This document shows, piece by piece, positions 9,137 to 18,128 of a DNA stretch of 40,221 bases; within the stretch, counting starts at the first letter, position 1; each line of letters starts with the position of its first letter. The stretch covers positions 1-40,221 of the forward strand of contig CAIXCY010000176.1 of assembly GCA_903918045.1 (NCBI GenBank), in the 5' to 3' direction. Position numbers and translations under genes: made by a program. Under the pieces are notes generated by a model that saw nothing but the letters and a program-made list of their open reading frames with translations, searched no databases and was not told where the DNA came from. This stretch comes from an uncultured Bacteroidia bacterium (GTDB taxonomy: Bacteria; Bacteroidota; Bacteroidia; Bacteroidales; Prolixibacteraceae).

Positions 9137-11245
9137 TTAATAGAACTTTGCACGTTTGTCAACGATCTTTGCATTTTCACGTAATGCTTCGAACGCATAC
9201 ATATTGGCACGATAACTAATCGATGCAGCGAGCTTTAATTTGTTGGCAGCCAGATCCTGATCGGTCCCGGTAGTAACACTGTTAACTTTAACAACATAAA
9301 CACCATTGGTTCCTGCAACTGGTTTGGAAACCTGATTGCTTTCCAAAGCTGTGGCTGCACCTGCAACTGCAGGTTCAAAGCCCACACCCGGAATAGAATA
9401 AGTCTCGAAACTAATATCTTTAGCATCGCTCAGAGTTGCTCCAACACCAGAAACTAATTGATTGAGATCAGATTTTCCACTCATCTTTTCGATAAGCTGC
9501 TGAGCTTTTTTCTCTTTCCGTACTTCAATTTCAACACGGGCTTTGACAGTATTCAGCGATGCAACACCCTTTTCCTGTTCTCCTGTTAAAAATGCAATCA
9601 CAAACTGATTACCAAGTTCAAATATCGGAGTCCCCTCTGTGCTTGCAATGATAGATCCTGTTTTAGCCTTATATGCCGCACGAATCAGTAAACGTGAGTT
9701 CTCCAAACCTGGAACATCCTTGTCGTTTTCACGCACATTGGCTGATTTTTTATTCAATCCCTGTGCAACTATTGCATCAGAGAATTTCTTAAGATCCTGG
9801 TTTGAACTAGCAAATTTGGAAGCCTGTGTATAGGTCGCCTGATAAGTCTGACTACTTGGTTCAATTACGCGATCAATAATAGCCAGCTGGACGTTTGGTA
9901 ATGTTTTACCGCGACCGGTGACCTGTACAAGATGAATTCCAAACTGTGTCTTAATTACCTGAAGATCGTTAAGTTTTCCAAAGAATACAGCCTCTTCAAA
10001 AGGTTTTACCATCGCTCCGCGGCGGATCCAACCTAAGTTTCCACCCGCAATTGCTGAACCCTTATCCTGAGACTTTGTACGGGCAATATCTTCAAATTTT
10101 TGACCTTTAACAACAATCAGGTTCTTAATACTGTCAATAGTTGCGGTAGCCTTGGTTAACTCGGGAGCCGAGTTGACCTTGATCAGAATATGACGGGCCT
10201 GAACTGAATCGGGAAGTTCTTCAAATCGCTGAATTTTAGCAAGTTTCCAGCTTTTATTATCCTTATACGGACCATAAATATCGCCAACCTTTCCGGAAAA
10301 AGCAAAATTACCAATCTCGGGTGCTAGTTCACCTTTCTTGAAAAAAGATGGATCGAATGGAACATCTGAATTGATATTTACAAAATTAGCAGGATCTTCA
10401 ACAGTTGAAAATTCAGCTTTGATATCATTTGTCCACTTAATCAGTTTATCCTCATCGGCCTTGGAAGCTACAACAGGAAACGAAACATATTCAATATTCC
10501 GGTTATTTTCCTGTTTGAATTTATCCTGATGGTTATCGTAGTATGCTTTAAGTTCTGATTCAGTAGCCTTTACGCTTTCGTCAGAAACAGAGCTAAACAA
10601 TTTTGTCGCAACCTGAATATTCGCTTTATGATTCCGACCTTTCAGGTCACTCCTGGATTCATCGGAAGTAATGTAGATTCCTTTTGCCAGGAGATTGTTA
10701 TATTTTGAGAATGAGCGTTCTTCAATAATCTGGTTTTCAACAAACAACCAATAGTTATGTTCTTTACTACCAGCATTGGTCTGTTGATATTTCAGAAACT
10801 GAATCAACGCGCCACGGTTAATGGTTCCAGTATTTTGATCACGGAAAATATTCTGAATGATGGCATGTGGATTCTTTCCCTGAACCAGGTCAAAAAGTTC
10901 GGTAGAACTAACTCCGATTCCCAGGTTTTCATAGATATCTTTCATAGTGAGGTTTCTCACCATACTTTGCCAGGTTTGTTCCTTAATCTGCTCGGTAACT
11001 TTCTGATCCAAGGTAGTTTTTCCGGAATTCATCTTGTAAATTTCAGAGAGCTCCTCAACTTTTGCCTGAAATTCGGGATAGGTTACACTTTTCCCGTCAA
11101 TTTCAGCCAATTCCATTTGCTTACCGCGCATAATCGAACTTGATGATTTGAACAAATCGCCTAGAATAAAAGCTGCGAGCGCCATTCCAATAAATATTGC
11201 AATCGCAATTCCGGCACGGTTCCTGATTTTCTGTAATGTTGCCAT
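9137..11245 (-). CDS. ppiD: PpiD/SurA-type periplasmic peptidyl-prolyl isomerase
   Basis: 702-aa inner-membrane-anchored chaperone of the PpiD type. One transmembrane helix at about 12-33 (IAIAIFIGMALAAFILGDLF) is followed by a SurA-like N-terminal chaperone domain (about 40-240). A parvulin rotamase domain lies at about 348-445 (ARHILIKVN to FGIHLVQVTGRG), and a C-terminal coiled chaperone segment ends the protein. It helps fold exported and outer-membrane proteins in the periplasm. It is the last gene of the - strand operon and stops 6 nt from the terminator. A 91-nt gap to lptC contains TATCTTCG on the - strand (11293-11300), a one-mismatch -7 box, so it may also have its own promoter. Length and domain order are as usual in Bacteroidota. 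Confidence 0.9.
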   Translation of the reverse strand: MATLQKIRNRAGIAIAIFIGMALAAFILGDLFKSSSSIMRGKQMELAEIDGKSVTYPEFQAKVEELSEIYKMNSGKTTLDQKVTEQIKEQTWQSMVRNLTMKDIYENLGIGVSSTELFDLVQGKNPHAIIQNIFRDQNTGTINRGALIQFLKYQQTNAGSKEHNYWLFVENQIIEERSFSKYNNLLAKGIYITSDESRSDLKGRNHKANIQVATKLFSSVSDESVKATESELKAYYDNHQDKFKQENNRNIEYVSFPVVASKADEDKLIKWTNDIKAEFSTVEDPANFVNINSDVPFDPSFFKKGELAPEIGNFAFSGKVGDIYGPYKDNKSWKLAKIQRFEELPDSVQARHILIKVNSAPELTKATATIDSIKNLIVVKGQKFEDIARTKSQDKGSAIAGGNLGWIRRGAMVKPFEEAVFFGKLNDLQVIKTQFGIHLVQVTGRGKTLPNVQLAIIDRVIEPSSQTYQATYTQASKFASSNQDLKKFSDAIVAQGLNKKSANVRENDKDVPGLENSRLLIRAAYKAKTGSIIASTEGTPIFELGNQFVIAFLTGEQEKGVASLNTVKARVEIEVRKEKKAQQLIEKMSGKSDLNQLVSGVGATLSDAKDISFETYSIPGVGFEPAVAGAATALESNQVSKPVAGTNGVYVVKVNSVTTGTDQDLAANKLKLAASISYRANMYAFEALRENAKIVDKRAKFY

Positions 11246-11336
11246 CGATATTTGGTTACTTTATAATTATTTGTCTGTTAATTATGAGAGTGCGAAGATA
11301 GTAAAATTCAGCTTTTAAATAACGGACCTTCGTAAT

Positions 11337-11945
11337 TTATTGCTCCTGGACGTAAATATGTCCTTTCGTGTTTTTGAAAGCCCACTTCTTCATTTGCGAA
11401 TCCGATTCAAATCCTCCCGAACCGGTAATATCCTGATCCCCTTTTTTGATATTGACAAATTTTTCGGAATAGATCTTATCCTCCTTGATTAGGTATATTA
11501 ATTCTTCTGTGCGCAGGGTATCGCCTTTGTTATTCACCATTACCACGTTCCCGGTAGCAAGCCATTTTTGCTCCAACTCAAAGTTTTTACCGTAATTGGC
11601 TGATAGCTCAGAAATAATTTTCTTGTGAATATCAAATTGTTGCAGGTGAAATCCTTCGGGAAATTCCTTATAAGGTGATTTTTCCTGGTCAAAAATCAGC
11701 AGGCGTGGAGTTTTCAGGAAATAGCGCACAACCCCTGAGTCTGTATAAAAAGTCTGAAAATTAAAAGCTTCAACCGAAGGTATTAATTTATTGGTGAAAA
11801 GATCCTTGGGGATGTCTGAAGAGACTTTCGAACTGCACGAAAAAAAGATCACACTCCAGGTTAATAGCGAGATAAAGCGGACAATTTTTGCTGAACGCAG
11901 TTTTATCTCAGAAAAAACACCAATAAAAGATTTTCGTATTTTCAT
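11337..11945 (-). CDS. lptC: LPS export ABC transporter periplasmic protein LptC
   Basis: 202-aa LptC-like bridge component that passes lipopolysaccharide from the LptBFG transporter to LptA. The N-terminus has a hydrophobic segment ending in VIFFSCSS (a lipobox-like Cys), so it may be a lipoprotein, as often annotated in Bacteroidota, rather than a classical single-TM LptC. The rest is a beta-jellyroll with the family stretches FQTFYTDSGVVRYFLKTPRL, LSANYGKNFELEQKWLATGNVVMVNNKGD, TEELIYLIKEDKIYS and DITGSGGFESD. It lies 23 nt downstream of coaX. The long charged n-region before the hydrophobic stretch is unusual, but no better start is seen. Confidence 0.85.
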   Translation of the reverse strand: MKIRKSFIGVFSEIKLRSAKIVRFISLLTWSVIFFSCSSKVSSDIPKDLFTNKLIPSVEAFNFQTFYTDSGVVRYFLKTPRLLIFDQEKSPYKEFPEGFHLQQFDIHKKIISELSANYGKNFELEQKWLATGNVVMVNNKGDTLRTEELIYLIKEDKIYSEKFVNIKKGDQDITGSGGFESDSQMKKWAFKNTKGHIYVQEQ

Positions 11946-11968
11946 AAGGTCAACCTTTTCATGGACGA

Positions 11969-12703
11969 CTATTTATTAATTACATTAAATTCCAATATTC
12001 GGTTTAGCCCGATCAGGGTTAACCCGAATTTTACAAAGATCGTATTTTTTAATTTTTTATCAAAAAAATGGCTGTCACCACCTGTAAGTATAACCTTGCA
12101 TTCAGGCCACTTGTGTCTGATTTGATCAATCACGCCATCGATTTCGTAAATCATTCCGAGCTGAACGCCTGATCTGATTGCCTCTTCAGTTGTCGTTCCA
12201 AACTCCGGATAGTGATCACCGGCGACGATCTCAGGCAATTTAGAAGTAAACGTGTGCAACGCCTTGAATCTCATGGCAAGGCCAGGTGAAATATTACCTC
12301 CCAAAAACCGGTTGTTTCTATCAATCAAATCAAAGGTTATTGCACTACCCGCATCGATAACAAGAAGTTCCCTGCCAGGGAATAATGCAACAGCGCCTAC
12401 CGCAGCAGCAAGCCTGTCTAATCCCAACGTAGTTTTTGATTCATAAAGGTTCTCAATAGGAACCGGAGTTAGATGATTAAATCCAAGAAAAAACTCAAAT
12501 TCTTCTTTTAATATTTCCGGCATGTTGGGTTCAATCGTGCCAACAGTGGAAAGTATCGCATTAGTTATCGTTGGATAGGTCTGCTTTATATTGCGCAACT
12601 GATCACCGTCAAACAATTTCATTAAAAATGTTTGGACAATCTCCCCCGCATCAAAAAGCGCTACTTTGGTCTGACTATTTCCAATGTCAATAACTAAATT
12701 CAA
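11969..12703 (-). CDS. coaX: type III pantothenate kinase
   Basis: 244-aa CoaX, which phosphorylates pantothenate in the first step of coenzyme A synthesis; cytoplasmic. The phosphate-binding DIGNSQTK motif lies at residues 6-13, the GLDRLAAAVGA segment and the second phosphate loop DAGSAITFDLID in the middle, and GGNISPGLAMRFKALH afterwards: the full ASKHA-fold signature. The start codon is TTG (12703-12701). An in-frame TAA lies just upstream and there is no ATG between, so the TTG start is forced. It starts 4 nt after the nadC stop, which suggests translational coupling. Confidence 0.92.
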   Translation of the reverse strand: MNLVIDIGNSQTKVALFDAGEIVQTFLMKLFDGDQLRNIKQTYPTITNAILSTVGTIEPNMPEILKEEFEFFLGFNHLTPVPIENLYESKTTLGLDRLAAAVGAVALFPGRELLVIDAGSAITFDLIDRNNRFLGGNISPGLAMRFKALHTFTSKLPEIVAGDHYPEFGTTTEEAIRSGVQLGMIYEIDGVIDQIRHKWPECKVILTGGDSHFFDKKLKNTIFVKFGLTLIGLNRILEFNVINK

Positions 12704-12707
12704 TAAA

Positions 12708-13571
12708 TCAGGTTGTTATGTTCATACTAATATCAAAGGCAGTAACGGAATGTGTCAGTGCTCCGATTGAAATAAAGTCAACACCAGTTGCCGCGACCTC
12801 TTTAAGCCGATCAATGGTCATATTCCCTGAAGCTTCAACTTTTGCACGTCCGTCAATCCGCTTAACACTCTCTTTCATTGTCTGAAGGGTCATATTGTCG
12901 AGCATAATAATGTCGGCGCCGGCAGTCAAAGCCTCATTGACCTCGTCGAGGTTCGTCACTTCAACTTCAAGTTTAATCGTATCTGGTAAATTTTTCCTGA
13001 TTTGGGTTACTGCATTGGTTATTCCCCCGGCAATTTTAATGTGATTATCTTTTATCAGTACCATATCGTAAAGGCCAATGCGGTGGTTGCTCCCCCCTCC
13101 CATCAGAACAGCGTATTTATCGAGCAGGCGTAAACCTGGCACTGTTTTACGTGTATCCAGAATCTGAGTGTGAAAACCTTCCAACTCACACACGCAATGG
13201 CTTGTCATTGTTGCGATTCCGCTCATTCGCTGCATGAAATTTAATGCCAGCCGCTCACCGGTAAGCAAGGCTCTGTAAGATCCCGAGATTTCGAGGATAA
13301 TCTCGCCTTTTGAAATTTTGTCACCATCTGAAAAAAACGGATTCCATAAAATATCAGGGCTTAGAGATCGGAAGATATATTCGGCAACCGAAAGACCTGC
13401 AAGGATACCCGAAGATTTGGCCACCATCGTGGCACGCGCCTGGAGACCAACAGGGATCAACGAATTGGTGGTTATATCTCCGCTTCCAATATCTTCATTA
13501 AATGCATAATCGATAACAGGCTTTATCGCGTCAAAGTTAAATCCGTTTTTAAGTTGTTCTGACCGCTTCAT
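12708..13571 (-). CDS. nadC: nicotinate-nucleotide pyrophosphorylase (carboxylating)
   Basis: 287-aa quinolinate phosphoribosyltransferase, which converts quinolinate and PRPP to nicotinate mononucleotide in de novo NAD synthesis. Motifs: DIGSGDITTNSLIP near the N-terminus, ERLALNFMQRMSGIAT, ILDTRKTVPGLRLLDKYAV, GGSNHRIGLYDMVLIKDNHI, and the C-terminal VEVTNLDEVNEAL and ADIIMLDNM beta-barrel strands. The frame is open 26 codons further upstream, but MKRSEQLKNGF at 13571 gives the normal family length. This start overlaps the nadB 3' end by 23 nt. It sits between nadB and coaX in the same operon. Confidence 0.93.
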   Translation of the reverse strand: MKRSEQLKNGFNFDAIKPVIDYAFNEDIGSGDITTNSLIPVGLQARATMVAKSSGILAGLSVAEYIFRSLSPDILWNPFFSDGDKISKGEIILEISGSYRALLTGERLALNFMQRMSGIATMTSHCVCELEGFHTQILDTRKTVPGLRLLDKYAVLMGGGSNHRIGLYDMVLIKDNHIKIAGGITNAVTQIRKNLPDTIKLEVEVTNLDEVNEALTAGADIIMLDNMTLQTMKESVKRIDGRAKVEASGNMTIDRLKEVAATGVDFISIGALTHSVTAFDISMNITT

Positions 13572-15123
13572 AATGTATTGCTTTACCTTTTTCCTGTAAA
13601 ATATGGTGTAACTGCTCCTCTTTTTCGCCCGGATAATCGGTACGGACATGCCCTCCGCGGCTCTCCTTACGCTCGAGTGCAGAAAGGGTGATAACCCTGC
13701 AGATATCGGTCAGATTGACGATTTTGTGAAAATTATAATCCGAACCCGTATTATTAAATTGTGCGGCAATCGATTCAATCCGGGCCAGGGCCGTCTCCAA
13801 CCCCGCCTTGTCGCGAACAATCCCAACCTGATCGCTCATGATATTGGCTAGTTCATTTTTTATCGAGAGGTATTCCTGATCCGTATCTGCATTTAGGTAA
13901 ACAGCTTGCGGTGGAGAAATTAAGGGGGCATTATTTACCCTCACGCGTGCTTTTTCCACTGCTCTTTTCCCAAAGACCAGACATTCAAGTAACGAATTAC
14001 TGGCAAGCCGGTTTGCACCCATTACGCCGGTTGCAGCAACCTCGCCACAGGCAAAAAGGGCTTCAATACTTGTTTGGCCCCAAACATCCGTCCGGATGCC
14101 ACCCACCATATAATGAGCTGCCGGGGCGATCGGGATCAGGTCCTCAAGCAAATTAATTCCGTATGACTGGAGGTAGGCATCTATAGAGTGAAACCGTTCG
14201 GCAAGTGATGGATTACTAAGGTGTTTTAGACTTAGAAAAACATTCGTTCCCGTTTCCTGCATTCGCTTGAAAATGGCAGAAGCGACGACATCACGGGGAG
14301 CTAATTCAGCTAAAGGATGGATCCCCGGCATAAAACGAATCCCATTCGAATCAATAAGGTGTGCCCCCTCTCCTCGAACTGCCTCACTGATCAGGTATGC
14401 ATCTTCACCTGTAATTGACAATGCGGTAGGATGAAACTGAATAAATTCCATGTCGGCAAGTTGCGCTCCCGCTTGCCAAGCCAGGGCAATTCCGTCGCCT
14501 GTAGCAGTATATGGATTGGTTGATCGGGAATAGAGACGTGAAAGGCCTCCCGTTGCCAAAATAGTCGCCTTACCCAGAAATATTATATTAGCACCATCTG
14601 TATATTGAAGGGTTTGTATCCCTTTACATACACCGTCTTCGATAATTATTTTCAAAGCTGCACAATACTCAAAAGTTGATATTTCGGGTCTGTCCAGTAC
14701 TTTTCTTAACATGAAACTTGTCATCATCTTTCCGGTTGCATCGCCATCGGCATGAAGTATTCTCCGCTTGGAATGCCCCCCTTCAAGTCCAAGAATAAGC
14801 TGACCATCGGCATCGGTATCAAACTCCATGCCACGTGAGATCAGTTCTCTCACCCTGTCAAGCCCTTCCCTGACAAGAAGGTAAACCGCATCTTGGTCGC
14901 AAAGGTTACGGCCGGCAACAAGGGTATCCTCAAAATGGATATCCGGATGATCATCATCTCCAATAGCCGCAGCAATCCCACCCTGTGCATGATAAGAGTT
15001 ACTGATATCAAGCTCAGATTTCGAAATAAGTGCAACAGTGCCATAATCTGCCGCATGATATGCAGCAAGCAAGCCGGCAAGACCGCTGCCAACAACAATA
15101 AAATCAAATTTACGGGTTTCCAT
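13549..15123 (-). CDS. nadB: L-aspartate oxidase
   Basis: 524-aa FAD-dependent L-aspartate oxidase, which makes iminoaspartate for quinolinate synthesis (NAD pathway). It has an N-terminal FAD-binding Rossmann motif VVGSGLAGLLAAYHAA, SYHAQGGIAAAI, GGHSKRRILHADGDATG, the active-site region FIQFHPTAL and SEAVRGEGAHLID, APRDVVASAIF, AAHYMVGGI and GANRLASNSLLECLVFG, then the helical C-terminal domain. An in-frame ATG at 15168 exists, but I prefer METRKFDFIVVG at 15123 because a -7 box (TACTTTTG on the - strand, 15164-15157) lies between the two. It is the first gene of the nadB-nadC-coaX-lptC-ppiD series. The quinolinate synthase gene nadA is not in the window. Confidence 0.93.
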   Translation of the reverse strand: METRKFDFIVVGSGLAGLLAAYHAADYGTVALISKSELDISNSYHAQGGIAAAIGDDDHPDIHFEDTLVAGRNLCDQDAVYLLVREGLDRVRELISRGMEFDTDADGQLILGLEGGHSKRRILHADGDATGKMMTSFMLRKVLDRPEISTFEYCAALKIIIEDGVCKGIQTLQYTDGANIIFLGKATILATGGLSRLYSRSTNPYTATGDGIALAWQAGAQLADMEFIQFHPTALSITGEDAYLISEAVRGEGAHLIDSNGIRFMPGIHPLAELAPRDVVASAIFKRMQETGTNVFLSLKHLSNPSLAERFHSIDAYLQSYGINLLEDLIPIAPAAHYMVGGIRTDVWGQTSIEALFACGEVAATGVMGANRLASNSLLECLVFGKRAVEKARVRVNNAPLISPPQAVYLNADTDQEYLSIKNELANIMSDQVGIVRDKAGLETALARIESIAAQFNNTGSDYNFHKIVNLTDICRVITLSALERKESRGGHVRTDYPGEKEEQLHHILQEKGKAIHYEAVRTT

Positions 15124-15156
15124 CAAATGATAAGCTATCTCCGGATTAATGAGCGA

Positions 15157-15164
15157 CAAAAGTA
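15157..15164 (-). promoter_or_regulatory. nadB: -7 box (TACTTTTG) upstream of nadB
   Basis: On the - strand the sequence TACTTTTG fits TAnnTTTG and lies 33 nt before the ATG at 15123. No clear TTTG is found 19 nt further upstream. It favours the shorter nadB start. Confidence 0.4.
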
Positions 15165-15278
15165 ACATTTCCGCTTTAGAAAATCGCGGTTAGTACCATA
15201 TTAATCGGTGTGTACCAATTCAGGACCCGCAGTAAAGCCATAAGATCATCAGGATACAAGCCAAAGGTATCATCCCTT

Positions 15279-15515
15279 TCAAGGAATATCAGGCGGAATT
15301 TCTATCAATCGGGCATAGGCGACGGGAGGCTGCTTCGATTCGTCAACCCTCGTTTCAATAATTTCAGGAAACTTACTCACAAATTTTGACAGTTTACCGT
15401 ATGAAATATTTTTGTTGCGAAGCAAAATTCCCACTTCTGCAAGATTGGCCCATCCGTTATCTTTTGCACAATCGGCTATCACCTCCTTTAATACTTCACC
15501 TTCAAGTGTTTCCAT
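15279..15515 (-). CDS. small LOTUS/OST-HTH-like domain protein (tentative)
   Basis: 78-aa protein starting METLEGEV; nothing indicates export. From about residue 14 it reads like one OST-HTH/LOTUS winged-helix domain: ADCAKDNGWANLAEVGILL, then NISYGKLSKFVSKFPEIIE, then a beta-wing with PPVAYARLIEIP. The W-A-N-L and YGKLSKF landmarks parallel the usual GWxxLxxLGxxL and YGxxxLxxL pattern. LOTUS domains bind RNA, including structured or G-rich RNA, and in bacteria are usually joined to NYN nuclease domains; here the domain stands alone. It is flanked by nadB and the response regulator on the same strand and has its own -7 box at 15594-15601. The domain call rests on pattern recall without a profile search. 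Confidence 0.55.
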   Translation of the reverse strand: METLEGEVLKEVIADCAKDNGWANLAEVGILLRNKNISYGKLSKFVSKFPEIIETRVDESKQPPVAYARLIEIPPDIP

Positions 15516-15593
15516 ATTGTTCGATAATTAGTCCGGAGAACCGGATCAAAAATTACAAATTGACACAGGTACAAAAATGAATACTAAATTACG

Positions 15594-15601
15594 CAAAATT
15601 A
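15594..15601 (-). promoter_or_regulatory. -7 box (TAATTTTG) upstream of the 78-aa LOTUS-like gene
   Basis: TAATTTTG on the - strand matches TAnnTTTG about 80 nt before the ATG at 15515. The -33 element is unclear. Confidence 0.35.
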
Positions 15602-15673
15602 ATGCGAAAAGTTCCCTCTTCAATTCAAATAAAGCCGTTATTTTTAAGCGCCTGAAGCAGTTGCCTGATCTGA

Positions 15674-16369
15674 TTATCTGTTGTTATGACTCATAATATA
15701 TCCGCTCCCATGGATATTACGAATCTCTATCGAGGGATCATCCCTAAGGTATTTTCGAAGCTTTGTAATAAAAACATCCATGCTGCGGGTCGTAAAATAG
15801 CCATCATCTCCCCAAATTCTTTTTAGGGCAATTTCACGGGCAAGCAATTCATTTTTGTATTCACAAAGCAATTTAAGTAACGCTGATTCCTTCGGACTAA
15901 GCAATTGTTTTATGTCACCCAGCTTTATTTCACGAAGTACAGGATCGAAAACATATTTGCCAATTAAAATCATATGGTCATCTGTACTCTCCGAATTATC
16001 CGTTCTTTTAAGAACAACTGCAATTTTATAGAGCAACACCTCTGTATCGAATGGTTTGACAATGTAATCATCGGCGCCAATACGATAGCCATTAATAATG
16101 TCCTCCTTTAACGATTTGGCAGTCAGATAAATCATTGGGATCTTGGGATCGACAGCGCGGATATCGCGTCCGATAGTAAAGCCGTCCACATGGGGAAGCA
16201 TAACATCGAGTAAACAAAGGTCAAAATTTCCAGCCTGAAAGGCGCTAAAAGCATGTTTCCCATCATCAATCCAGGTAACCGAAAAATTGCAGATCTCAAG
16301 ATAAGATTTCAAAACGGCTCCAAAGCTGAGATCGTCCTCAACAAAAAAAAGTGATTTTCTGGGGCTCAT
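15674..16369 (-). CDS. OmpR/PhoB-family response regulator
   Basis: 231-aa response regulator. The receiver domain (about 5-120) has the acidic pair E11-D12-D13, the phospho-acceptor D55 (CLLDVMLPHVDG) and MIYLTAKS with the conserved Thr and Lys. A winged-helix DNA-binding domain (about 135-228) contains LSPKESALLKLLCEYKNEL, ILGDDGY-like WGDDGYFTTRSMDVFITKLRKYL and IEIRNIHGSGYIM. It resembles the RprY-type regulators of Bacteroidota. It overlaps the kinase stop by 4 nt (ATGA), so the pair is one transcript. The phased TTAAC repeats upstream of the kinase gene are a candidate binding site. Confidence 0.93.
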   Translation of the reverse strand: MSPRKSLFFVEDDLSFGAVLKSYLEICNFSVTWIDDGKHAFSAFQAGNFDLCLLDVMLPHVDGFTIGRDIRAVDPKIPMIYLTAKSLKEDIINGYRIGADDYIVKPFDTEVLLYKIAVVLKRTDNSESTDDHMILIGKYVFDPVLREIKLGDIKQLLSPKESALLKLLCEYKNELLAREIALKRIWGDDGYFTTRSMDVFITKLRKYLRDDPSIEIRNIHGSGYIMSHNNR

Positions 16370-17976
16370 CGTCTGTTTAGTATAAATGGGATAAAAACAA
16401 CAAACCGGCTCCCTTTGCCTGGTTCGCTCAATACCTTAATAGTACCACCATTGATTTCAAGGATCGCTTTTACATAACTTAATCCGAGGCCAAATCCTTT
16501 AACAGTATGAACGTTTCCGGAGGGAAGGCGATAGAATTTATCAAAAATTTTCGAAACGACAGCCTTTGACATACCAATACCATGATCTTCAACAACCAAA
16601 GTAACCCCCCTTGGGGTATTGGCAGTGATTACTGTAATTAAAGGCTCATCCGGAGAATATTTGTTTGCATTATCCAATAGATTATAAACCAGATTAATGA
16701 AGTGGATCGGGTCAGTGTTAACTACCGGATTGGACGCTTCAAGTCTGGTTATAATCTTACCACCTTTTTTACCAACCTGAAGGGAAATCCCCGCAATAGC
16801 CTCTTCAATCAGCTCGTGTATATCGACGCTTTGAAAGTTAAATTCAAACTCTTTCCGGTCAAGCCGGGCAATCTGAAGAATCCGTTCAACCTGTTCGTTC
16901 ATCCGGTGGTTCTCCTTTTTTATCATACCGGTAAAAAACCTGACCCGCTCGTTGTCACTGATCACCTTCCCGTCAAGGATAGAATCGGCAGCTATCGAAA
17001 TTGTAGCGATTGGAGTCTTAAATTCATGGGTCATATTATTAATGAAATCAGACTTCATCTCAGAAATTTTCTTCTGCCGCAAAATCAAAAATATACTCAA
17101 GGCAAAGGTTATGAAAATAACGAGTGAGAATATTGCAGAAAGTCCTAATAACATGGCAGTTGATCGCCCTATAAAAAGATTTCGATCAGGGAATGAGATG
17201 GCCAGCAAAAGATTTTTTCGGAAAATATCGTTCGGAAAAAGATTCACCTTATACCATTTTGCATTATCCCTATCCTGAAGTTCTCCCCCTTTCAGACTGT
17301 CTTCGGGCGTAATGGAATAATTAAATGGAATGGGAATGGCACGGTTAATTAACTCCTCTGAAAGCAGTTTTTTCAATTGACTTTCATCAATATGTCTGCC
17401 GGTCTCCCATCCTCTGTATTCGATAGCAATCTGCTGCGACAATTTGTTAAGTTGTTCAATTTTTCTTCCGATTTGCCCGCTGCTCTTTCGAAATTCGGTG
17501 TTTGAGATCGAATCAATATTTCCAATTAGGGTATCCGTGTTTATAACAATAGCCTGTTTGCCATTTCTTTTCTGATTTTTTAAATCGCGTAGATAGGCAT
17601 TCAGATGAAATAAATTGCCTCTCCGGTTATGCTTACCCGATTTCGAAGTAATCACCGTTATTCTTCCGTTTATGGAGTCCTTTTTAACCATCACCTGCAT
17701 CTCCTCCAGCTCCTGCACGGGTGGCGGAGGGGGTGGGAACGGAGCCTCACTATCCCATCTGGTGGAATCCTGCGTTTCAAAATTTCGAATGATTTTAAGA
17801 TCATGACCAGTCTCCAGTCGATGCACAGCCTTGTTCATCGCTTCATTTACCGATCGGTCGAAAAGCTCATTTTTTACTTTGACCGAATTATTAAACCAGT
17901 AGAATTGAACTGCTATAATCCCAAGCAGCGAAATTCCCATCAGAATCACAAGTCCTGTAATTGTCCGTTTGTTCAT
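16366..17976 (-). CDS. membrane sensor histidine kinase
   Basis: 536-aa sensor kinase, partner of the overlapping response regulator. TM1 is at about 7-27 (GLVILMGISLLGIIAVQFYWF), the periplasmic sensor domain at about 28-275, and TM2 at about 278-303. HisKA has H317 in MTHEFKTPIATISIAADSI, and the HATPase domain has NLLDNANKYS, VEDHGIGMS, FGLGLSYVKAI and GKGSRFVVFIPF. There is no HAMP domain. The sensor region has a poly-proline stretch (about 77-86, APFPPPPPPV) followed by acidic and Met-containing sequence. A similar Pro/Met-rich stretch occurs in the divergent exported protein, which hints at a related environment or partner. The signal sensed is unknown. Confidence 0.93.
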   Translation of the reverse strand: MNKRTITGLVILMGISLLGIIAVQFYWFNNSVKVKNELFDRSVNEAMNKAVHRLETGHDLKIIRNFETQDSTRWDSEAPFPPPPPPVQELEEMQVMVKKDSINGRITVITSKSGKHNRRGNLFHLNAYLRDLKNQKRNGKQAIVINTDTLIGNIDSISNTEFRKSSGQIGRKIEQLNKLSQQIAIEYRGWETGRHIDESQLKKLLSEELINRAIPIPFNYSITPEDSLKGGELQDRDNAKWYKVNLFPNDIFRKNLLLAISFPDRNLFIGRSTAMLLGLSAIFSLVIFITFALSIFLILRQKKISEMKSDFINNMTHEFKTPIATISIAADSILDGKVISDNERVRFFTGMIKKENHRMNEQVERILQIARLDRKEFEFNFQSVDIHELIEEAIAGISLQVGKKGGKIITRLEASNPVVNTDPIHFINLVYNLLDNANKYSPDEPLITVITANTPRGVTLVVEDHGIGMSKAVVSKIFDKFYRLPSGNVHTVKGFGLGLSYVKAILEINGGTIKVLSEPGKGSRFVVFIPFILNRR

Positions 17977-18015
17977 AATTCAAAATTAGACAATAATTTA
18001 ACCCGGTTTTCAACT

Positions 18016-18052
18016 TTAACTTTCCCTTAACACTTTTTTGCAGAACCTTAAC
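18016..18052. promoter_or_regulatory. phased TTAAC direct repeats, candidate response-regulator site
   Basis: TTAAC occurs at 18016-18020, 18027-18031 and 18048-18052, the last two as CTTAAC. The start-to-start spacings are 11 and 21 nt, about one and two helical turns. OmpR-family regulators commonly bind such tandem repeats. The site lies between the divergent kinase and His/Met-rich genes. Confidence 0.4.
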
Positions 18053-18128
18053 TGCAACCAATTCCTAAACAAACTACTTTTGAATCATTAAATGGAAATA
18101 ATTTAGTTCACCTTAAAAATTGATTCAC

